Positions 57,732-64,000 of a stretch of 64,000 nt of DNA are shown here, in pieces. A program made the position numbers and the translations under genes. Under the pieces are notes generated by a model. The model made no database searches, was not told where the DNA came from, and was given only the letters and a program-made list of their open reading frames with translations. The stretch lies in the NCBI GenBank assembly GCA_020410785.1, contig CP084573.1, positions 1,302,001 to 1,366,000 of the forward strand, written 5' to 3'. Origin of the DNA: Rickettsia endosymbiont of Culicoides impunctatus. GTDB lineage: Bacteria; Pseudomonadota; Alphaproteobacteria; Rickettsiales; Rickettsiaceae. Every line of letters begins with the position of its first letter. The first letter of the stretch is position 1.

Positions 57732-58313
57732 ATGAAAAAATTTATTGTTTGCTTAATTTTAAATTTCCTGTCTTTGTCAGCTTATTCAGCCGTTAATGAT
57801 AATAATGCGGGAGTTGATAACTATGTTAATCAGCTAATAAAAGATGGGCTAGAGGTATTTAATGATCAAAATTTAACTCAAGATGGCAAAATTGCTAAGA
57901 GTAAGATGCTAATTTTAGCTAACCTGGATTTAGATTGGATGGCTAAATTTACCCTTGGTGTCTACAGAAGAACTTTAACCCCTGAACAAATTAAACAATT
58001 TACAGAAGTTTATGGTAATTATGTCAGTACAGTCTATGCTGATTTGGTGAAAAATTATCATGGTCAACAGCCTAAAGTTGAACAAGTGCGTATTCTTGAT
58101 AAAGGTGAGTTTATGGTAGAAATGTTGATAGGAACAGCTAAAGTAAACTACTTGGTACGTCAAAAAGATGTAAGCGATAATTCTAGTTTTAAAGTTTCAG
58201 ATGTTATTACGGAAGGTGTTAGTATGATCAGTTCCCAACAGTCAGAGTTCATGAATATTCTCAGTAATAGTGGTTTTGATACATTGATAGATGAATTGGT
58301 AAAGAAGTCATAA
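57732..58313 (+). CDS. mlaC: Periplasmic phospholipid-binding protein MlaC
   Basis: A 193-residue exported protein (signal FIVCLILNFLSLSAYS). The MlaC/Ttg2D fold is seen in DLDWMAKFTLGVYRRTLTPE, YGNYVSTVYADLVKNYHGQQ and VSMISSQQSEFMNILSNSGF. It shuttles phospholipid between MlaA and the inner-membrane MlaFED complex. Length is close to E. coli MlaC. Confidence 0.9.
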   Translation: MKKFIVCLILNFLSLSAYSAVNDNNAGVDNYVNQLIKDGLEVFNDQNLTQDGKIAKSKMLILANLDLDWMAKFTLGVYRRTLTPEQIKQFTEVYGNYVSTVYADLVKNYHGQQPKVEQVRILDKGEFMVEMLIGTAKVNYLVRQKDVSDNSSFKVSDVITEGVSMISSQQSEFMNILSNSGFDTLIDELVKKS

Positions 58314-58386
58314 GCTTTTTCGTCATTGCCAGTGAACATGAAGCTTATTATGTGGATTGCTTTGTCGTGGGATTTCCGCACTCCTA

Positions 58387-58545
58387 GGCTCTGTGAACAA
58401 AATTTTAATTGTTTAGATTTTGAGTATTTTTAAGCGAAAATTAATAAGATTTTTGCCGGAATAGTTAGCTCTATTTCAAAAAAATCTTATAATTTGCAGC
58501 TAAAAAGAGTCGAAATCTAGTAATTTAAATTTTGTTCACAGAGCC
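58387..58545. mobile_element. 160-bp MITE with IS5-type ends (copy 2, 159 bp)
   Basis: It is almost identical to 9760-9919, with GGCTCTGTGAACAAAATTTT ends, flanked by TA at 58385-58386 and 58546-58547. Just before it (58320-58384) is a degenerate half of the CATTGCGAG palindrome. Confidence 0.88.
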
Positions 58546-58675
58546 TAGTAACGACGTATAAAATAATGATATTTAGGTTAGTATAAAAATAATAAAAATA
58601 TTATTTCATAAAATGCTTAGTGCACATCATAATTAGTATATACTATGATGAGTTTGATGAATTATATTAATTAGC

Positions 58676-59584
58676 ATGAAAATTCTTGCAGGTCTTAGTC
58701 ACAAAAAATTAGCTAGACATTTAGCTAAGGAGCTAAATTGTCAATATGTGGAAACTTACATTACAACTTTTGACGATAGTGAGACAAAAGTACAAATCCT
58801 TGAGGACGTACAAGGGTGTGATGTTGTTATAGTGCAATCTATTTCTAGACCAACTAATAACCACTTGATGGAGCTTTTATTATTAGTGGATACGGTGAAA
58901 AGGGCAGGAGCCTCAAAAGTGACTGCGGTTATACCCTATTTGGGCTATAGTCGCCAAGATCGTAGATATGATAATTTTTCTCCAGTCCCTGCTCGTTTGG
59001 TAGCAAATATGTTGGAAATTGCTGGGGTTGATCGCATAATAACTGTTGATTTGCATTCACAGCAATTAGAAGGATTTTTTAAAATTGCTATACAAAATCT
59101 TGAGCCAATCAGTTTATTTGCTCCGATTATTAAGAACTATAATAATGCTATTATTGTGTCTCCAGATATTGGTGGTTTTGTACGTATAGGTGCAGTTAAT
59201 AAGCTTTTTAACATGAATATGGCGGTTATTAATAAAAGCAGGGATAGCAAGGATCAATGCCAAATGTCAGAAATAATAGGTAACGTTTCAGGCAAGCATT
59301 GTCTATTAATTGATGATATTGTTGATAGTGGTGAAACCCTTTGTAAGGGGGCTAAGCTATTAATGGCAGTAGGGGCATTATCTGTTGATGCTTTTGTAAC
59401 TCACCCTGTGCTTTCTGGGGCGTCTAAGAAAAATATTGAGAATTCTGATATAATGAACATCTATATAACTGATACTATAGAAACTACTGATTTACCTTCT
59501 AAATTTCATATAATATCCGTTACTCCAATTATTGTAGCAGCATTACAACCTATGCAAGATTATAACAAAATTATGAGGATTTAG
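58676..59584 (+). CDS. prs: Ribose-phosphate pyrophosphokinase
   Basis: A 302-residue enzyme making PRPP from ribose 5-phosphate and ATP. Motifs: FDDSETKVQI, IPYLGYSRQDRR (ATP site), TVDLHSQQLEGFF (metal-binding) and the PRPP loop LLIDDIVDSGETLCKGA. It is slightly shorter than the usual 310-315. It is followed 9 bp later by alr. Confidence 0.95.
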   Translation: MKILAGLSHKKLARHLAKELNCQYVETYITTFDDSETKVQILEDVQGCDVVIVQSISRPTNNHLMELLLLVDTVKRAGASKVTAVIPYLGYSRQDRRYDNFSPVPARLVANMLEIAGVDRIITVDLHSQQLEGFFKIAIQNLEPISLFAPIIKNYNNAIIVSPDIGGFVRIGAVNKLFNMNMAVINKSRDSKDQCQMSEIIGNVSGKHCLLIDDIVDSGETLCKGAKLLMAVGALSVDAFVTHPVLSGASKKNIENSDIMNIYITDTIETTDLPSKFHIISVTPIIVAALQPMQDYNKIMRI

Positions 59585-59593
59585 GATTTTATT

Positions 59594-60694
59594 ATGCACA
59601 ATGCTCGTTGTACTCTTGAAATAGATTTAGCAAAAATTCGTACTAATTATCGTATTATTTCTGAAATTTGCAAAAATTCAAAAATTGCTGCTGTGGTAAA
59701 GGCTAACAGCTATGGACTTGGAGCCGATATTATCGCACCAGCATTACAGATGGAGAATTGTCAGAATTTTTTTGTAAACTCAGTTAATGAGGGGGTAGAA
59801 TTACGTAAAGTGTTAGGAGCAAAATCTAATATTTTTGTGTTTCATGGTGTATTTTACAATGATGTTGAGGAATTTGGCAATAGCAACTTAATTCCGGTAC
59901 TTAATAGTTTACAACAAATTGCCATATGGCAAAAGTTTGCTGCTGAAAAACAACAAGTATTACGCTGTACAATCCATGTTGATACTGGTATGCATCGTTT
60001 GGGAATGGCTGACATAGAGATGCAACGTATCATAGATAACCCTAACCTATTATCTGGTCTTGAATTACAATATGTTATAAGTCATTTATCTGCCTCTGAA
60101 ATAGCGGATAATCCTTATAATTTACAACAATTAACAAAATTTAGATATTATCTAAACTATTTACCAACAGCTAAAGCTAGCTTAGCTAATTCTAGTAGTA
60201 TATTTCTAGGACAAGAATATCATTTTGACTTAATACGTCCTGGTGCGGCATTATATGGGCTTAATCCTTTGGGAATTTCCTCGAAAAATCCGATGCATAA
60301 CCCAATTAGGCTGACTGCTCCGATAATACAATTACAAGAATTACCGCCAGAAAGTTATATTGGTTATAATATGACTTTTAAAACAAAGCGTAATAGATTG
60401 ATTGCTACCTTGCCTCTTGGTTATGCTGATGGTTATTCTAGGGCTTTTAGCAATTGTGGAGAAGTTTGTATTGGTTCCTACTTAGCTCCTGTAGTTGGTA
60501 GAGTGTCGATGGACTTAATTACCATTGATGTTACTGAACTACCACCAAATGAAATATTTTTAGGGCAACAAGTGGAGATTATAGGGGATTATTGTACCCC
60601 AGATAAAATAGCTAATATAATAAATACCATTGGTTATGAAATTCTTACCATGCTCGGTGACAGATATAAGAGAGTATATACAAATGATTATTAA
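59594..60694 (+). CDS. alr: Alanine racemase
   Basis: A 366-residue fold type III PLP enzyme making D-alanine for the peptidoglycan used by MurF-type ligation. The PLP lysine is in [16 protein letters not shown] near residue 35, and the catalytic Tyr is in [12 protein letters not shown] near residue 255, followed by [24 protein letters not shown] is also typical. It overlaps mlaE. Confidence 0.96.
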   Translation: MHNARCTLEIDLAKIRTNYRIISEICKNSKIAAVVKANSYGLGADIIAPALQMENCQNFFVNSVNEGVELRKVLGAKSNIFVFHGVFYNDVEEFGNSNLIPVLNSLQQIAIWQKFAAEKQQVLRCTIHVDTGMHRLGMADIEMQRIIDNPNLLSGLELQYVISHLSASEIADNPYNLQQLTKFRYYLNYLPTAKASLANSSSIFLGQEYHFDLIRPGAALYGLNPLGISSKNPMHNPIRLTAPIIQLQELPPESYIGYNMTFKTKRNRLIATLPLGYADGYSRAFSNCGEVCIGSYLAPVVGRVSMDLITIDVTELPPNEIFLGQQVEIIGDYCTPDKIANIINTIGYEILTMLGDRYKRVYTNDY

Positions 60695-61457
60695 TATAGT
60701 TAATTTATTCGGTAAACATACTATTGCTTTCGCAAAAACTATAGGAGCTTTTTCTCTATTTACTATAGCGGTAGTTACTAGTATTTTTAGGCGTCCCTTA
60801 TATGGCAACTTACTATTCAAGCAGTTGTTATCTATAGGCTTTTATTCCCTACCAGTTGTTGCGATGACTACCTTTTTTTCTGGGGCTGTACTGGCATTAC
60901 AAAGTTATACAGGTTTTTCTCGTTTCTCGGCTGAAAGTTCAATAGCTACGGTGGTAATTCTGTCAATAACTAGAGAACTTGGACCAGTTCTTGCAGGTCT
61001 CATGGTGGCTGGTAGGGTTGGTGCATCAATTGCCGCTGAAATAGCTACAATGAGAGTGACGGAACAAATAGATGCTCTTTATACTTTGTCAACTGATCCA
61101 ATAAAATATTTAGTTTTGCCAAGGGTGCTAGCTGCAGTTATTACCTTACCATGTTTAGTATTAATAGGTGATGTATTAGGAGTAATGGGTGGCTATTTGG
61201 TAAGTGTTTATAAGCTTAATTTTAACAGCTCTAGTTATATAGTAAATAGCTTTAAGTTTTTACAATCAATAGATGTTATTTCTGGGTTGGTAAAAGCAGC
61301 AGCTTTTGGTTTTATTATTTCAATAATAAGTTGCTATAGTGGATATTGCTCTGGAACAGGAGCAAAAGGAGTTGGAACTGCTACAACTTCGGCGGTAGTA
61401 AGTTCCTCGGTGCTGATTTTAATCAGTAATTACTTAATAACAGCATGTTTTTTTTAA
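60687..61457 (+). CDS. mlaE: ABC transporter permease MlaE
   Basis: About 256 residues from the ATG at 60687 ([12 protein letters not shown]), which lies inside the alr end; an earlier in-frame start at 60630 seems unlikely. The MlaE core is clear: [56 protein letters not shown]. It is the inner-membrane permease of the Mla phospholipid system. mlaF follows by 4 bp. Confidence 0.92.
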   Translation: MINIVNLFGKHTIAFAKTIGAFSLFTIAVVTSIFRRPLYGNLLFKQLLSIGFYSLPVVAMTTFFSGAVLALQSYTGFSRFSAESSIATVVILSITRELGPVLAGLMVAGRVGASIAAEIATMRVTEQIDALYTLSTDPIKYLVLPRVLAAVITLPCLVLIGDVLGVMGGYLVSVYKLNFNSSSYIVNSFKFLQSIDVISGLVKAAAFGFIISIISCYSGYCSGTGAKGVGTATTSAVVSSSVLILISNYLITACFF

Positions 61458-61461
61458 AGTT

Positions 61462-62223
61462 ATGAATAACCAATCAAAAATAAAAATACGCTCATTATAT
61501 AAATCTTTCGGTAACCGAAAGGTACTTGATGGTATAGACTTGGATATAAAGCAGGATAGTTCGATAGTAATCCTTGGCGGTTCAGGAACTGGTAAATCAG
61601 TACTAATTAAGACGATAGTTGGGTTAATGCAGCCTGATAAAGGTAGTATAGTTGTTGATGGGGTAGAGACTGTCAATATCTCAAATAAAGATAGATTTAA
61701 AATGATGGAAACTATAGGCTTTCTATTCCAGGGGGGAGCTTTATTTGATTCTCTAACTGTTCAAGATAATATTACGTTTTTTGCTGAAAAATTGTATAAA
61801 TTATCTACCAAAAATAAACAAGAGTTAGCGGCATCTAAACTTAATTCGGTAGGTTTATCTAGTAAGATACTCAATCTTTATCCATCTGAACTTTCTGGGG
61901 GGATGCAGAAAAGAGTATCTTTAGCTAGGGCTATTTGTGGTAATCCTTTGATTCTTTTTCTTGATGAACCAACTACCGGTCTTGATCCTATCATGGCTAA
62001 TGTTATTAATGAATTAATAATTAAAGTTCAAGAAGAGCTAAAAGCTACTACCATTACTATAACCCATGATATGAATAGTGCTTATATGATAGCTAAAGAG
62101 GTTGCTATGATTTATCAAGGGAAGATTTTATGGTTTGGAACAAAAGATGAGATAAAAAATAGTGATAATCCCTATTTGCAACAATTTGTTAATGGTTTAA
62201 CTACTGGACCAATTGAGGTGTGA
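61462..62223 (+). CDS. mlaF: ABC transporter ATP-binding protein MlaF
   Basis: A 253-residue ABC ATPase. Walker A LGGSGTGKSVLIK near residue 40, signature LSGGMQKRVSLARAI, Walker B LILFLDEPTTGLDP, H-loop ITHDM. It pairs with mlaE. The periplasmic MlaD partner is not in this window. Confidence 0.94.
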   Translation: MNNQSKIKIRSLYKSFGNRKVLDGIDLDIKQDSSIVILGGSGTGKSVLIKTIVGLMQPDKGSIVVDGVETVNISNKDRFKMMETIGFLFQGGALFDSLTVQDNITFFAEKLYKLSTKNKQELAASKLNSVGLSSKILNLYPSELSGGMQKRVSLARAICGNPLILFLDEPTTGLDPIMANVINELIIKVQEELKATTITITHDMNSAYMIAKEVAMIYQGKILWFGTKDEIKNSDNPYLQQFVNGLTTGPIEV

Positions 62224-62246
62224 GTGTTCATGGAAAAAAGTTAAAG

Positions 62247-62293
62247 TACAAAATATCATTGCTTCGTCGGCTACGCCTTCTTGCAATGACGTT
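62247..62293. repeat. Palindromic repeat of the CATTGCGAG type (short copy)
   Basis: ATCATTGCTTCGTCGGCTAC to CTTCTTGCAATGACG, a short form lying between mlaF and the convergent pepP. Confidence 0.7.
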
Positions 62294-62311
62294 TGTGAAT
62301 TTGACGTAATG

Positions 62312-64000
62312 TTAGTTGGAACTATATGGGAAGAATAATTGATTACTTAACCATTTCTGTCCCCTAATTGACAGTAGGGGATAAACTTGTTGTTTAATTT
62401 TTTGATAATATTGTTTTATATAACGTATTTCATCTTCGTTTAGCATTTTATAATCTATTAATTCCTTTGCATAAGGAACCATAGTAAGAGTATCAAACTC
62501 TAAATAATTTACATCCTGTAAGCTATTTCTGATATACATCAAATTTTCTATTCTAATACCAAATTCGTTGATTTTATAGTAACCCGGCTCATTGGACACA
62601 ATCATACCTGGTTGTAAAATCACGTTACTGCGTAAATTAATATTTTGTGGTCCTTCATGGACATTTAAAAAGCTACCGACCCCATGACCTGTACCATGCG
62701 GGTAATCTTGCCCATCCCTCCACAAAAATTGTCGAGCTAATACATCTAAATGGCTTCCTGTAGTAATATTAACCGGAAACTTAATCATCGATAGAGCAAT
62801 ATGTCCCTTAAGAACTTGAGTATAACGTAATTTTTGTTCCTCGGTAGGGTCACCTATAGCAAAGGTTCTGGTTACATCAGTGGTACAGCCTTTATATTGT
62901 CCACCAGAATCAATTAATAATATACCTTTACCTAAGATTTTTTTTGCTTGATGGCTTGTTGCTCGGTAATGAATTATCGCACCATTTTCCTTAAAACCAC
63001 ATATAGTTGGGAAACTATTCGTAACATATTGATCTTGCTTAGATCTAAATTCAGTTAATATTTCTCCTAAATCATACTCAGTTTGCTCTTGTAAATTTGG
63101 TAGCTCAAACAAATATGCCAAGAATTCACATAGTGCTACCGCGTCATTAATATGAAAATTAACTGCGTGTTTAATCTCAATATCATTCTTAATTGCTTTA
63201 AATAGTTGACAAGGGTCGTTAATTTTTTCTACTAGTTTATTATTGAGCAAATCCATAATGTAACTTGAGACAAAATTTTCATCAACGAGAACCTTATTAG
63301 TCTGACCCAATATACCGGCAAACTTTTCTTCCGATAAAATAGTTATGTCAGGGCGAGCAATCATAATTTCTTGATTATCTCTATTCGGGTTAGTAAATAA
63401 ATATAGCTGGTCTTGAGTGATTAGAACTATAGCGAGCATCAATGGTGAATATGGAGTGTCACTTGCTCTGAGATTTAATAACCAACATATTGAATCTGTT
63501 GAAGTAACAATCATCGTATCGGCAGAATATTTAGTTAGTAGATTGCGGCATATGACAATTTTATTACTATATGATTGACCAGAAAATTTATCATCATGAA
63601 TATATATTTTTGATGATGGCTGATCAGGTTTATCATACCAAATTTGGTCTATTAAATTATCAGATATCTTATGTAAACGGGATTTTATTTTAGAAAATGT
63701 TTGTAACTTAACATTAGTAAAGAGTTTCGAATCATATCCCAATATACCATCATTACCTAAATAGTTATCCCAAGGAAAATGTGCTAAATCTTTAATATCA
63801 AAAATCTTAAAAATTTCTTGATCTAGTTCATGTTTACTTTGTTCTAGATAACGACCATCTGTAAAAAATACCGCCTTACCTTTGCAAATCACCGCAATAC
63901 CATTTGATCCGCTAAAGTTAGTTATATATTGCAGTCGCTTAGCACTTTCATGAACATACTCATTAAGATATTGATCGTTACATGGTACTATATAGCCATC
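62312..64000 (-). CDS. pepP: Xaa-Pro aminopeptidase (M24B), 5' end beyond the window
   Basis: The frame is open from base 64000 to the stop at 62312, about 562 codons visible. It is a three-domain aminopeptidase P. Metal and catalytic residues: LIDSGGQYKGCTTDVTRTFA (two Asp), GTGHGVGSFLNVHEGP (His), VSNEPGYYKINEFGIRIEN (two Glu). It removes N-terminal residues before proline. The internal GTG at 63892 is not a credible start, because family-like sequence (RLQYITNFSGSNGIAVICKG) precedes it. Confidence 0.94.
   Translation of the reverse strand, partial: DGYIVPCNDQYLNEYVHESAKRLQYITNFSGSNGIAVICKGKAVFFTDGRYLEQSKHELDQEIFKIFDIKDLAHFPWDNYLGNDGILGYDSKLFTNVKLQTFSKIKSRLHKISDNLIDQIWYDKPDQPSSKIYIHDDKFSGQSYSNKIVICRNLLTKYSADTMIVTSTDSICWLLNLRASDTPYSPLMLAIVLITQDQLYLFTNPNRDNQEIMIARPDITILSEEKFAGILGQTNKVLVDENFVSSYIMDLLNNKLVEKINDPCQLFKAIKNDIEIKHAVNFHINDAVALCEFLAYLFELPNLQEQTEYDLGEILTEFRSKQDQYVTNSFPTICGFKENGAIIHYRATSHQAKKILGKGILLIDSGGQYKGCTTDVTRTFAIGDPTEEQKLRYTQVLKGHIALSMIKFPVNITTGSHLDVLARQFLWRDGQDYPHGTGHGVGSFLNVHEGPQNINLRSNVILQPGMIVSNEPGYYKINEFGIRIENLMYIRNSLQDVNYLEFDTLTMVPYAKELIDYKMLNEDEIRYIKQYYQKIKQQVYPLLSIRGQKWLSNQLFFPYSSN

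Overview
The window is AT-rich chromosomal DNA of a Rickettsiales bacterium, most like Rickettsia or a close relative. The evidence is the rickettsial gene neighbourhoods (virB4-serS-tatC; murE-murF-mraY; waaA-DUF374-aspartate aminotransferase), many palindromic repeats of which one type sits in-frame inside proteins, and a Rickettsiales-amplified-genetic-element (RAGE) type conjugative island. The species cannot be named from sequence alone.

Layout. 1-14.8 kb is chromosomal: the start of a second VirB4 ATPase, serS, tatC, mraY-murF-murE (peptidoglycan precursors), an MFS transporter, an M23 peptidase lipoprotein and an amino-acid permease, separated by repeat-filled spacers. At 12.6-14.7 kb lies a nested stack of insertions: a palindromic element cut by an IS21-type remnant, which itself carries a 103-bp MITE and an intact IS5-family element.

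14.84-50.95 kb is an integrative conjugative element. It lies between a 3' tRNA-Ala fragment (left) and an intact tRNA-Ala(GGC) (right). It carries a tyrosine integrase, an F-type type IV secretion operon (traL, E, K, a pilin-like gene, B, V, C, W, U, trbC, N, F, H, G, a TPR gene, traD), an Rpn-type nuclease, a large relaxase-helicase-Toprim protein (TraA-Ti type) and a TraD-Ti-like protein. A decaying accessory end follows: a broken IS4-superfamily transposase, unknown proteins, a group II intron-like fragment, an IS110 fragment, a histidine-kinase-like protein without a recognisable phospho-acceptor His, a frameshifted dam gene and an amber-interrupted replication-initiator-like gene. The transfer operon looks largely intact except for a frameshift in traN.

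50.95-64 kb returns to chromosome: idi, waaA, a DUF374 acyltransferase, aspartate aminotransferase, an antitoxin gene split by a MITE, a TPR-methyltransferase, mlaA and mlaC, prs, alr, mlaE-mlaF and an aminopeptidase P that runs off the window.

Small mobile repeats are the most striking feature. A 103-bp MITE flanked by TA duplications occurs in three full copies, one deleted copy and one remnant. In three genes its first codon after the target supplies a TAG stop. A 160-bp MITE shares its ends with the IS5-family element. A Rickettsia-palindromic-element-like repeat encodes in-frame peptide inside both TraW and Idi. A GC-richer palindromic repeat fills most spacers.
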